From positions 29,693,028 to 29,757,027 of the forward strand of contig CM060477.1 of the NCBI GenBank assembly GCA_030544235.1: a stretch of 64,000 nt of DNA. Direction: 5' to 3'. This document shows positions 1 to 12,500 of the stretch, in pieces (position 1 is the first letter of the stretch; each line of letters starts with the position of its first letter). Both the position numbers and the translations under genes were made by a program. The notes under the pieces were generated by a model. It was not told where the DNA came from, did not search any database, and worked only from the letters and a program-made list of their open reading frames with translations. Source of the DNA: Lepturacanthus savala. Its lineage: Eukaryota > Chordata > Actinopteri > Scombriformes > Trichiuridae.

Positions 1-355
1 GACAGACTCTCCATCTTCGCCATCTCAGTAGGTTTCTCCATCTTTTCCATATTGCTGTTTAATGTGACGCGCCGTGTTTGCGCCTGTTTTTCTGCGGGTT
101 TCCGCTGCGTTACACACTTTCTGCTCGGATTTTCCTTCATATTCATGCAAACGTCGCGTCGTTACGCAGCTGTTTTTCAACAGTTTTTCTCTGAGTGGAG
201 TCTGTGATGATCCGGTGCAGCTGTGACCTCACAAAACCCCTGGATGCTGCTCATTACCATTAGATGCTGCTGTAATGTCACTGTCACAGTAACGATGCTG
301 CAGGAGCCCTGCTGCTCTATAGGAGGAGGACCAGGCTGCAGCTCAACACTGCTGT
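1..355. other. Single-copy 5' flank, CpG-containing
   Basis: No open frame or family is recognisable here. Positions 60-180 are richer in CpG than the rest of the left flank (GACGCGCCG, GCGGGTTTCCGCTGCG, CGTCGCGTCGTTACG) and contain an octamer-like TTCATGCAAAC. That would suit a regulatory or leader segment, but nothing in the sequence proves it. Confidence 0.3.
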
Positions 356-1040
356 TCACTCATTAGCATATGCATGGTCACTCATTAGCATATGCATGTT
401 CACTCATTAGCATATGCATGTTCACTCATTAGCATATGCATGTTCACTCATTAACATATGCATGTTCACTCATTAGCATATGCATGTTCACTCATTAACA
501 TATGTACGTTCACTCATTAACACATGCATGTACACTCATTTACATATGTATATTCACTCATTAACATATGTATATTCACTCATTAACATATGTATATTCA
601 CCCATTAACATATGTATGTTCACTCATTAACATATGTATATTCACCCATTAGCATATGTATATTCACTCATTAACATATGTATATTCACTCATTAGCATA
701 TGTATATTCACTCATTAACATATGTACATTCACTCATTAGCATATGTATGTTCACTCATTAACATATGTATGTACACTCATTTACATATGTATATTCACT
801 CATTAACATATGTATATTCACTCATTACATGTGCACATTCATCTATTATCATGCACATTATTATGCACATTAACTCATTATAATATGCACATTAACTCAT
901 TTACATATGGACATTAACTCATTATCATGTGCACATGACCATATTAACATATTCACATGGCCTCATTATCATATTCACATTAACACATTTACAATAACAC
1001 ATTAACATATTCAGAGTAACTCATTAACATATTCAGATTA
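356..1040. repeat. 22-bp minisatellite (CACTCATTARCATATG)
   Basis: About 30 tandem copies of a 22-bp unit with core CACTCATTARCATATG. The first copies carry GCATATGCATG and later ones AACATATGTATA, so variants are ordered along the array. Copies decay into irregular CACATTAACTCATT units after about 830. Every unit holds the palindrome CATATG. Confidence 0.9.
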
Positions 1041-1108
1041 GATTGTCAGGTATTCACATTAACACCTGTGTCAGTCTGACTTTAATTAAGTCCTAACTCA
1101 GTCTTTAT

Positions 1109-1122
1109 TATTATTATTGTTG

Positions 1123-1156
<34 letters not shown>
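1109..1156. repeat. (TTA)n microsatellite
   Basis: A run of TTA/TTG triplets between the 22-bp and the first 41-bp arrays. Confidence 0.85.
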
Positions 1157-1157
<1 letters not shown>

Positions 1158-1210
1158 TATGCAGCAGATTTCATATCAAATGCAGCTCAAAGTGTTTAGA
1201 AATAGCAGCA

Positions 1211-1953
1211 ACATTAATTATCATCATATCAATGTTATCAACATTTAATTAACATTAATTATCATCATATCAATGTTATCAACATTTAATTAACATTAAT
1301 TATCATCATATCAATGTTATCAACATTTAATTAACATTAAATATCATCATATCAATGTTATCAACATTTAATTAACATTAAATATCATCATATCAATGTT
1401 ATCAACATTTAATTAACATTAATTATCATCATATTAATGTTATCAACATTTAATTAACATTAAATATCATCATATCAATGTTATCAACATTTAATTAACA
1501 TTAAATATCATCATATCAATGTTATCAACATTTAATTAACATTAATTATCATCATATCAACATTTAATTAACATTAAATATCATCATATCAATGTTATCA
1601 ACATTTAATTAACATTAAATATCATCATATCAATGTTATCAACATTTAATTAACATTAATTATCATCATATCAACATTTAATTAACATTAATTATCATCA
1701 TATCAATGTTATCAACATTTAATTAACATTAATTATCATCATATCAACATTTAATTAACATTAATTATCATCATATCAATGTTATCAACATTTAATTAAC
1801 ATTAATTATCATCATATCAACATTTAATTAACATTAATTATCATCATATCAATGTTATCAACATTTAATTAACATTAATTATCATCATATCAATGTTATC
1901 AACATTTAATTAACATTAATTATCATCATATCAACATTTAATTAACATTAATG
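1211..1953. repeat. 41-bp minisatellite, first family
   Basis: About 19 tandem copies of an AT-rich 41-bp unit containing ATCATCATATCAATG and CATTTAATTAACATTAA. Successive ACATTAATT starts at 1211 and 1252 give the period. A shorter variant lacks ATGTTATCA (32 bp) and occurs only in the second half, interspersed with full units. Confidence 0.92.
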
Positions 1954-2154
1954 TGAATCAGCTGTTCAACATGAGACATTATTTCAACTTAATTAGCATT
2001 AACATGTTTAATTAAATGGTTTAAAACGACACATTCAACTAAATACATTCGTGTTACATCAGAATATTTTCATCATAATAATATTTAATAATGATTTAAG
2101 TTAAGTTAGTTAATTTATTCATGTTCAACTAACAAACGAGATTTGGAGCCGCGC

Positions 2155-2852
2155 ATTAATTAACATGTTATATCAGAATATAACTATTAATTAATTAATA
2201 TTAATATGTTAGATCAGAATATAACTATTAATTAATTAATATTAACATGTTATATCAGAATATAACTATTAATTAATTAATATTAATATGTTAGATCAGA
2301 ATATAACTATTAATTAATTAATATTAACATGTTATATCAGAATATAACTATTAATTAATTAATATTAACATGTTAGATCAGAATATAACTATTAATTAAT
2401 TAATATTAACATGTTAGATCAGAATATAACTATTAATTAATTAATATTAATATGTTAGATCAGAATATAACTATTAATTAATTAATATTAACATGTTAGA
2501 TCAGAATATAACTATTAATTAATTAATATTAACATGTTAGATCAGAATATAACTATTAATTAATTAATATTAACATGTTAGATCAGAATATAACTATTAA
2601 TTAATTAATATTAACATGTTATATCAGAATATAACTATTAATTAATTAATATTAACATGTTAGATCAGAATATAACTATTAATTAATTAATATTAATATG
2701 TTAGATCAGAATATAACTATTAATTAATTAATATTAACATGTTAGATCAGAATATAACTATTAATTAATTAATATTAATATGTTAGATCAGAATATAACT
2801 ATTAATTAATTAATATTAATATGTTAGATCAGAATATAACTATTAATTAATA
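2155..2852. repeat. 41-bp minisatellite, second family
   Basis: About 17 tandem copies of a different 41-bp unit with core ATGTTAGATCAGAATATAAC followed by TATTAATTAATTAATATT. Two alternating point variants (GTTAGATC/GTTATATC and AACATG/AATATG) are mixed along the array. The sequence is unrelated to the preceding 41-bp family although the period is the same. Confidence 0.92.
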
Positions 2853-2968
2853 GAAAATTTAATCAGAATCTAAGAATCCAACAGGTTTCTTGTTGTTATT
2901 ATAATAAATAATAAAACTGGAGTGGTGAACAGGATTATCAGGAATGAATGAATTAAAACAACAATATA

Positions 2969-3001
<33 letters not shown>

Positions 3002-3039
3002 TACATAGTGATAATAAAATGGATTGAAACAACAATATA

Positions 3040-3114
<75 letters not shown>

Positions 3115-4070
3115 TACATAGTGATAATAAAATGGATTGAAACAGCAGTTTAATATATAATAGTTATAAAAACACAACAATAATATAATAACGGTGCAGA
3201 CAGAGTTAATGAGCCTTTAGAGGCTGAAGTGAAGTTTTTATTATCTACATATTATTTAAACATATTTAGTATGTAATATACATAATAATAATATAATAAA
3301 ACATATTTAGGAGGTTCCATCGTGTCGGTGCATATTTAATCAGACATTTCCAGTGAAGTAGAAGAGTGAGGACGTTTATTGATGCTGCAACAGTTTGATT
3401 CTCAGTAAAAAGTTGAAGCTTCAAATATTCAACAGGAGAAAAAACGTTTGTTTCTGAAGTTAAATCACGACAGAAACATCCTGATAAAAAGCTGCAGCAG
3501 CTAAACTATTAATCAATAACTATACTGATCATTAATCAATAGATCAGAGTCATTGATTAATTAATAAATGTGTAAATTCTCTGGTTCCAGCTTCTCTGAT
3601 TATTTCCTGTTTAGTCTCTATGATAATAAACTGATGATGTTTGGGTTGAATCTGCATCTTTGATCAAACACTGATCCACATTTAATGAAGCTGATTAATC
3701 AATAGTGTCAATAATAGTGTCGTTTATCAGTTAGTTAATAAAGACCCAAAGAAATTCATGTTAAATTTAAATGAAGAAAATTACAACACGATAAAAGAAT
3801 AAATGTAAAGACGGAGAAAAAGATTCTACACATCAAACATCACAGAGAATAATTACTGCTGCTGACATTAAATAACACACACACTATATATACATTCATA
3901 TATTTATATTTAAAGATAAACTGATGAAACGTTAGTGGATCAGTTCATTGCTGTGATGTTTCATTAACGTCACTTTAAATCCTGGTTCATCATCAGATCG
4001 TTAATCTGCTGTTAACGAGCTGTTAACTTCATCAGTTAAAGAGTCAGAAACATCAGAAACATCAGGATTC
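2853..4070. other. AT-rich spacer with (TAA)n and a dispersed-repeat fragment
   Basis: Two (TAA)n microsatellites (about 2976-3001 and 3045-3112) sit inside a short local duplication whose flanks both read TTACATAGTGATAATAAAATGGATTGAAAC. About 3485-3740 resembles the dispersed fish repeat also seen near 50.7 and 54.8 kb (shared AAATTCTCTGGTTCCAGC and GATAATAAACTGATGAT). No gene was recognised. Confidence 0.6.
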
Positions 4071-4710
4071 TTTAAACCTGGTTTAAACCAGGTTTAAACC
4101 TTGTTTAATACTGGTTTAATCCTGGTTTAATCCCTGTTTAATCCTGGTTTAATCCTGATTTAATCCTGGTTTGATCCTGGTTTAAACCTGGTTTAAACCT
4201 GGTTTAATCCTGGTTTAAACCCAGTTTAATCCTGGTATAAACCTGGTTTAATCCTGGTTTAATCCTGGTATAATCATGGTTTAAACCTGGTTTAATCCTG
4301 GTATAATCCCGGTTTAATCCTGGTTTAATGCTGGTTTAATCACGGTTTAATCACGGTTTAATCACGGTTTAATCCTGGTTTAATCCCTGTTTAATCCTGG
4401 TTTAATCCTGGTTTAATTCTGATTTAATCCTGGTTTGATCCTGGTTTAAACCTGGTTTAAACCTGGTTTAATCCTGGTTTAAACCCAGTTTAATCCTGGT
4501 ATAAACCTGGTTTAATCATGGTATAATCCCGGTTTAATCCTGGTTTAATGCTGGTTTAATCCTGGTTTAATCCCTGTTTAATCCTGGTTTAATCCTGGTT
4601 TAATCCTGGTTTAATCCTGATTTAATCCTGGTTTGATCCTGGTTTAAACCTGGTTTAAACCTGGTTTAATCCCGGTTTAATCCCTGTTTAATCCTGGTTT
4701 AATCCCGGTA
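4071..4710. repeat. 11-bp minisatellite (TTTAATCCTGG)
   Basis: About 58 tandem copies of an 11-bp unit, consensus TTTAATCCTGG, with variants TTTAAACCTGG, TATAATCCCGG, TTTAATCACGG and TTTAATCCCTG. Blocks of variants recur in the same order at about 4141-4260 and 4381-4510, pointing to duplication of multi-unit segments. Confidence 0.92.
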
Positions 4711-5502
4711 AATTTCTTTGTAACTCAGACTTTGATGTATTTCAGTGAACATGATTGTTTTGTGTAATAATGAAGTTTTAACTAATTATTCTAATTCTAA
4801 TAATAATCCTGACAGATTAAATTCTGCTGACGCTGCGTGAAGTTGTGATGTCACTAAAACCACAGACCTGTGGTTTAACAACCAGCTCTGAAACAAACAG
4901 CTTGGTTTGAATGGGATGTGACTGTATAGTTGTGACATCACAACTTGACTGTGTGCAGGTCTGGGGCAGATTTGATATGATCACACAGACATAAAAACAC
5001 TTTATCATGTTAATTAGATTAATTCATTACAGAAATGAAGGTTACCTGCTGGAATTTAAATAAAGTTAAATTCAAATAAAATGCAGACGAGTGGATGAAT
5101 AAAAATGAATCAATCTGATAAATAATCAATAATCTTCATCCATCGAAGCTGTGATGAAACGTTTAGATTCTGTGATTCATTAAAAACATCTTAATTAGTT
5201 AATTAGTTAATGATGTAACGTCCTTGAATTAACGTCTTTATTTGTGGCCGTTAACAGGAATAAAGGATTAAAACGTGATTAGAGAGATTCATTAATTAAT
5301 CATCTTCTAATTGGCTACATGTTACAGTCGGGACCTTTAACCTCATGAAGTCACAGAACAAGAACTGAGCTGATTTAAAGTGTCAGAAATAGAGATTCCT
5401 GTTGCTTTTATTGTGAAGCTGCTGCATTTTATTTTGAAGGGAATCATCAGAGTCAATTAGACTGGATGAGAAGTAAAAACGTGAATATTCTGACTTCTGA
5501 TT
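4711..5502. other. AT-rich single-copy spacer
   Basis: No convincing exon, repeat or RNA gene is visible. The longest open frame here (63 codons, minus strand, 4817-5008) has no recognisable similarity and I do not call it. Confidence 0.4.
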
Positions 5503-7365
5503 GGTTCAACCTGAATCATCACACCTGTACTTCCTGTTAGTTCAACCTGAATCATCACACCTGTACTTCCTGTTAGTTCACACCTGAATCATCACACCTG
5601 TACTTCCTGTTAGTTCACACCTGAATCATCACACCTGTACTTCCTGTTAGTTCAACCTGAATCATCACACCTGTACTTCCTGTTGGTTCAACCTGAATCA
5701 TCACACCTGTACTTCCTGTTGGTTCAACCTGAATCATCACACCTGTACTTCCTGTTAGTTCACACCTGAATCATCACACCTGTACTTCCTGTTGGTTCAC
5801 ACCTGGATCATCACACCTGTACTTCCTGTTAGTTCAACCTGAATCATCACACCTGTACTTCCTGTTAGTTCAACCTGAATCATCACACCTGTACTTCCTG
5901 TTAGTTCACACCTGAATCATCACACCTGTACTTCCTGTTGGTTCACACCTGAATCATCACACCTGTACTTCCTGTTAGTTCACACCTGAATCATCACACC
6001 TGTACTTCCTGTTAGTTCAACCTGAATCATCACACCTGTACTTCCTGTTAGTTCACACCTGAATCATCACACCTGTACTTCCTGTTGGTTCAACCTGAAT
6101 CATCACACCTGTACTTCCTGTTAGTTCAACCTGAATCATCACACCTGTACTTCCTGTTGGTTTTAACCTGAATCATCACACCTGTACTTCCTGTTGGTTT
6201 TAACCTGAATCATCACACCTGTACTTCCTGTTGGTTCACACCTGAATCATCACACCTGTACTTCCTGTTGGTTCACACCTGAATCATCACACCTGTACTT
6301 CCTGTTAGTTCAACCTGAATCATCACACCTGTACTTCCTGTTAGTTCAACCTGAATCATCACACCTGTACTTCCTGTTGGTTCAACCTGAATCATCACAG
6401 CTGTACTTCCTGTTAGTTCAACCTGAATCATCACACCTGTACTTCCTGTTAGTTCAACCTGAATCATCACACCTGTACTTCCTGTTGGTTTTAACCTGAA
6501 TCATCACACCTGTACTTCCTGTTAGTTCAACCTGAATCATCACACCTGTACTTCCTGTTGGTTTTAACCTGAATCATCACACCTGTACTTCCTGTTAGTT
6601 CAACCTGAATCATCACACCTGTACTTCCTGTTAGTTCAACCTGAATCATCACACCTGTACTTCCTGTTAGTTCAACCTGAATCATCACACCTGTACTTCC
6701 TGTTGGTTCACACCTGAATCATCACACCTGTACTTCCTGTTAGTTCAACCTGAATCATCACACCTGTACTTCCTGTTAGTTCAACCTGAATCATCACACC
6801 TGTACTTCCTGTTAGTTCACACCTGAATCATCACACCTGTACTTCCTGTTAGTTCAACCTGAATCATCACACCTGTACTTCCTGTTGGTTCAACCTGAAT
6901 CATCACACCTGTACTTCCTGTTAGTTCACACCTGAATCATCACACCTGTACTTCCTGTTAGTTCACACCTGAATCATCACACCTGTACTTCCTGTTGGTT
7001 CAACCTGAATCATCACACCTGTACTTCCTGTTGGTTCAACCTGAATCATCACACCTGTACTTCCTGTTGGTTCAACCTGAATCATCACACCTGTACTTCC
7101 TGTTGGTTCACACCTGAATCATCACACCTGTACTTCCTGTTGGTTTTAACCTGAATCATCACACCTGTACTTCCTGTTGGTTCACACCTGAATCATCACA
7201 CCTGTACTTCCTGTTGGTTCACACCTGAATCATCACACCTGTACTTCCTGTTGGTTCACACCTGAATCATCACACCTGTACTTCCTGTTGGTTCAACCTG
7301 AATCATCACACCTGTACTTCCTGTTAGTTCAACCTGAATCATCACACCTGTACTTCCTGTTGGTT
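5503..7365. repeat. 36/38-bp minisatellite with TCACACCTGTACTTCCTGTT
   Basis: About 51 tandem copies of a 36-bp unit. The core TCACACCTGTACTTCCTGTT is nearly invariant, and the linker varies (GTTCAACC, GTTCACACC or GTTTTAACC). The 36-bp period is shown by TTCAACC starts at 5505 and 5541; units with TTCACACC are 38 bp. The core carries a T-box half-site (TCACACCT), an E-box (CACCTG) and an ETS-type site (ACTTCCTG). Confidence 0.94.
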
Positions 7366-7620
7366 TCAACCTTTGATCTGAGGAAAACGTTTAAACTGAT
7401 TCTGTTTTTTTAAAGTGTTTAAATCCCAGAATGAGTTAATTATTATTATTATTATTATTATTATGAGTATTAATGAGTTTTAATGAGAATAAACACGTGA
7501 AACACAAACAAACAGGAGTTAATGAAGGTTTAAATTCAACAAAAGAACCAAACAGAAATATAACGAATCTATAAATGTAGTTTGTTTTTAATGTTTCTGC
7601 TTGTTTATGTCGTTCTGGTG

Positions 7621-7622
<2 letters not shown>

Positions 7623-7717
<95 letters not shown>
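7623..7717. repeat. (TA)n microsatellite
   Basis: Uninterrupted TA dinucleotides for about 95 bases, flanked by single-copy AT-rich DNA. Confidence 0.95.
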
Positions 7718-7718
<1 letters not shown>

Positions 7719-7879
7719 CATTATATTATATCACATGATATTAACATCAGAGGTTTATGACAGTAGACTTAGACCAGACAGGATCCAGACCAGTTTAAAC
7801 TGGATTTTTTTTAGAATATTGATTCTCACGAGATGAAAGTAAATCACACCCGTATTTAATTAATTCACAGTCTCAGAAC

Positions 7880-8340
7880 AACAGTCAGCTGATCTCCAGG
7901 CTGCTCTCTGATTGGTTGATTGATGCCACTAATCACCTGATCAGTCCCGTCTCCATGGTAACCAGGAATGGGCTGATGCCCAGTAACAGCAGAGACTTCA
8001 TCTGGTCCAGCTTCACCTGAAAAACTCAGTTATTATTTTATTTTTTATTTAAACTTTATTTAAACACACACACACACACACACACACAGAATAATAGTAG
8101 AAAGATATTAGAAAAATATTAGAAAAATGGAAAAAACTGTAGAAAAGTAGTAGAAAAATAGCATAAAACTAGAATAAAGTCCATTGAATTCAGGTGAAGT
8201 GTGTGTAGATGCTTCGTAGCAGAAATGATTCTCTGTGATTCTTCATCAGTTTAATTAATGTTCTAAATCTGTACTGGATGCAGTTACCATGGCAACTAAT
8301 CCTGGTTATAACAGGAGAGTTTAATTAGGAAAACACTAAA
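7880..8340. promoter_or_regulatory. Single-copy island with two RFX X-box palindromes and a CCAAT/Y-box
   Basis: GTCTCCATGGTAAC (7949-7962) and GTTACCATGGCAAC (8283-8296) both match the palindromic RFX X-box pattern. CTGATTGGTT (about 7908-7917) is an NF-Y/Y-box sequence upstream of the first. RFX and NF-Y are known to cooperate on vertebrate promoters. Use of these sites here is inference. The 80 bp at 7937-8016 can also be read as a minus-strand exon (separate entry). Confidence 0.35.
7937..8016 (-). other. Possible minus-strand 80-nt exon, unidentified
   Basis: Read on the minus strand, a pyrimidine-rich TTTTTCAG (to 8017) is followed by an 80-nt segment and then a CAG/GTGATT donor (7937/7936). 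Two frames are open. One reads VKLDQMKSLLLLGISPF followed by LVTMETGLI; the other starts EAGPDEVSAVTGHQPIPG. I do not recognise either. The segment overlaps an X-box palindrome, so a regulatory explanation is equally possible. If real, it belongs to a gene divergent from MYT1L. Confidence 0.2.
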
Positions 8341-8600
8341 TTAACCACTTTATTTCATGATTACTATTATTACTTATATAAAACACACACACATCTTCCT
8401 GGATGTGTGATGATGTGATGTCTGGAAGATGTTTCACAACAGAAGTTTTATTTTTATTTTATTTTTCTTTTAAAAAGGAAATACTTATTGATATGTTTGA
8501 TATTTGGTGGTGAAATGACTCTGGTCTCTACTGAAACACAATCTGGATCTTTGTGGTTCAGTCCTGTTCAGCTCTGATATGAATGATGTTTGTTTGGAGC

Positions 8601-8762
<162 letters not shown>

Positions 8763-8868
8763 CAGCAGTATAGCAGCTCTGCATCATATGGTAGCAGACA
8801 GCAGAGTGTCGGGCTGAATACTAAACAGCAGGAAGCTGCTCTTCACACAGCAGCAATCCAGCCATATA

Positions 8869-8870
<2 letters not shown>

Positions 8871-8938
<68 letters not shown>
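8871..8938. repeat. (AC)n microsatellite
   Basis: About 34 AC dinucleotides, complementary to the (TG)n tract at 8603-8760. Confidence 0.95.
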
Positions 8939-8940
<2 letters not shown>

Positions 8941-9084
8941 AAGCTTTTTTAAATGAACTTTTGCTTCATTCCTTCATGTTATTGTCTCATATTTTAATGA
9001 ATTTGATGCTGATTCACACATAAAACAACATTTTAATTATAAATGACACCATTATTGAACCTAAAGGTCGACGCCCACACACAC

Positions 9085-9085
9085 A

Positions 9086-9130
<45 letters not shown>
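9085..9130. repeat. (AC)n microsatellite
   Basis: About 23 AC dinucleotides preceded by an irregular CACACACAGACAC stretch. Confidence 0.93.
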
Positions 9131-9134
<4 letters not shown>

Positions 9135-9239
9135 GTACCTCACATCATTAACATGCTGCATCATTGTTTCTGACTCAAACTAAACTTACAGACGTCCCAA
9201 AAATCCTCTATTTCTTTGATGTGAACATATTATTCACAT

Positions 9240-9378
9240 CCCTCTGTGACCTCTGTGACCTCTGTGACCTCTGACTTCTGTGACCTCTGACCTCTGTGAC
9301 CTCTGACTTCTGTGACCTCTGTGACCTCTGTGACCTCTGACTTCTGTGACCTCTGACCTCTGTGACCTCTGTGACCTC
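9240..9378. repeat. 9-bp minisatellite (CTCTGTGAC)
   Basis: Tandem CTCTGTGAC units with variants CTCTGAC and TTCTGTGAC, about 15 units. Confidence 0.88.
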
Positions 9379-9515
9379 AGGACCAGGTCACCCTGGCTCT
9401 AAATGTTTTTATTACGTGGTTAAATAAAGATTTAATATATTATTGTAGTAAATTCTACTAATGTGAGAGTATGTTCATGTTTTACTTCAATAATGTGGAT
9501 TTAAGTTACTTTATA

Positions 9516-12500
9516 TTAGTACAATACTAGTAGTAGTACTGATAGTACTAGTAGTAGTACTAATATAAGTATAATACTAGTAGTAGTACTAATATAAGTA
9601 TAATACTAGTAGTAGTACTGATAGTACTAGTAGTAGTACTAATATAAGTATAATACTACTAGTAGTACTAATATAAGTATAATACTAGTAGTAGTACTAA
9701 TATAAGTATAGTACTAGTAGTAGTACTGATAGTACTAGTAGTAGTACTAATATAAGTATAATACTAGTAGTAGTACTAATATAAGTATAATACTAGTAGT
9801 AGTACTGATAGTACTAGTAGTAGTACTAATATAAGTATAATACTAGTAGTAGTACTGATAGTACTAGTAGTAGTACTGACATAAGTATAATACTAGTAGT
9901 AGTACTAATATAAGTGTAATACTAGTAGTACTAATATAAGTATAATACTAGTAGTAGTACTGATATAAGTATAATACTAGTAGTAGTACTGATAGTACTA
10001 GTAGTAGTACTAATATAAGTATAATACTAGTAGTAGTACTAATATAAGTATAATACTAGTAGTAGTACTGATAGTACTAGTAGTAGTACTAATATAAGTA
10101 TAATACTACTAGTAGTACTAATATAAGTATAATACTAGTAGTAGTACTAATATAAGTATAGTACTAGTAGTAGTACTGATAGTACTAGTAGTAGTACTAA
10201 TATAAGTATAATACTAGTAGTAGTACTGATAGTACTAGTAGTAGTACTGACATAAGTATAATACTAGTAGTAGTACTGATAGTACTAGTAGTAGTACTAA
10301 TATAAGTGTAATACTAGTAGTACTAATATAAGTATAATACTAGTAGTAGTACTGATATAAGTATAATACTAGTAGTAGTACTGATAGTACTAGTAGTAGT
10401 ACTAATATAAGTATAATACTAGTAGTAGTACTAATAATAAGTATAATACTAGTAGTAGTACTAATATAAGTATAATACTAGTAGTAGTACTGATAGTACT
10501 AGTAGTAGTACTGATATAAGTATAATACTAGTAGTAGTACTGATATAAGTATAATACTAGTAGTAGTACTGATATAAGTATAGTACTAGTAGTAGTACTG
10601 ATAGTACTAGTAGTAGAACTAATATAAGTATAATACTAGTAGTAGTACTGATATAAGTATAGTACTAGTAGTAGTACTGATAGTACTAGTAGTAGAACTA
10701 ATATAAGTATAATACTAGTAGTAGTACTGATAGTACTAGTAGTAGTACTGACATAAGTATAATACTAGTAGTAGTACTGATAGTACTAGTAGTAGTACTA
10801 ATATAAGTGTAATACTAGTAGTACTAATATAAGTATAATACTAGTAGTAGTACTGATATAAGTATAATACTAGTAGTAGTACTGATAGTACTAGTAGTAG
10901 TACTGATATAAGTATAATACTAGTAGTAGTACTGATATAAGTATAATACTAGTAGTAGTACTGATATAAGTATAATACTAGTAGTAGTACTGATAGTACT
11001 AGTAGTAGTACTGATATAAGTATAGTACTAGTAGTAGTACTGATAGTACTAGTAGTAGTACTAATATAAGTATAATACTAGTAGTAGTACTGATAGTACT
11101 AGTAGTAGTACTGACATAAGTATAATACTAGTAGTAGTACTGATATAAGTATAATACTAGTAGTAGTACTGATATAAGTATAGTACTAGTAGTAGTACTG
11201 ATAGTACTAGTAGTAGTACTAATATAAGTATAATACTAGTAGTAGTACTGATAGTACTAGTAGTAGTACTGACATAAGTATAATACTAGTAGTAGTACTG
11301 ATAGTACTAGTAGTAGTACTAATATAAGTGTAATACTAGTAGTACTAATATAAGTATAATACTAGTAGTAGTACTGATATAAGTATAATACTAGTAGTAG
11401 TACTGATAGTACTAGTAGTAGTACTGATATAAGTATAATACTAGTAGTAGTACTGATAGTACTAGTAGTAGTACTAATATAAGTATAATACTAGTAGTAG
11501 TACTAATAATTAGTATAATACTAGTAGTAGTACTAATATAAGTATAATACTAGTAGTAGTACTGATAGTACTAGTAGTAGTACTGATATAAGTATAATAC
11601 TAGTAGTAGTACTGATATAAGTATAATACTAGTAGTAGTACTGATATAAGTATAGTACTAGTAGTAGTACTGATAGTACTAGTAGTAGTACTGATATAAG
11701 TATAATACTAGTAGTAGTACTGATATAAGTATAATACTAGTAGTAGTACTGATATAAGAATAGTACTAGTAGTAGTACTGATAGTACTAGTAGTAGTACT
11801 AATATAAGTATAATACTATTAGTAGTACTGATAGTACTAGTAGTAGTACTGACATAAGTATAATACTAGTAGTAGTACTGATAGTACTAGTAGTAGTACT
11901 AATATAAGTGTAATACTAGTAGTACTAATATAAGTATAATACTAGTAGTAGTACTGATATAAGTATAATACTAGTAGTAGTACTGATAGTACTAGTAGTA
12001 GTACTGATATAAGTATAATACTAGTAGTAGTACTGATATAAGTATAATACTAGTAGTAGTACTGATATAAGTATAGTACTAGTAGTAGTACTGATAGTAC
12101 TAGTAGTAGTACTGATATAAGTATAATACTAGTAGTAGTACTGATAGTACTACTAGTAGTACTAATATAAGTATAATACTAGTAGTAGTACTGATATAAG
12201 TATAATACTAGTAGTAGTACTGAGAGTACTAGTAGTAATACTGATATAAGTATAATACTAGTAGTAGTACTGATAGTACTAGTAGTAGTACTGATATAAG
12301 TATAATACTAGTAGTAATACTGATATAAGTATAATACTAGTAGTAGTACTGATAGTACTAGTAGTAGTACTAATATAAGTGTAATACTAGTAGTAGTACT
12401 AATATAAGTATAATACTAGTAGTAGTACTAATATAAGTATAATACTAGTAGTAGTACTAATATAAGTATAATACTAGTAGTAGTACTGATAGTACTAGTA

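Noticed and set aside
5503..7365. CRISPR-like array of regular direct repeats
   Set aside because: The units adjoin with no unique spacers, and the context is a vertebrate gene. It is a minisatellite.
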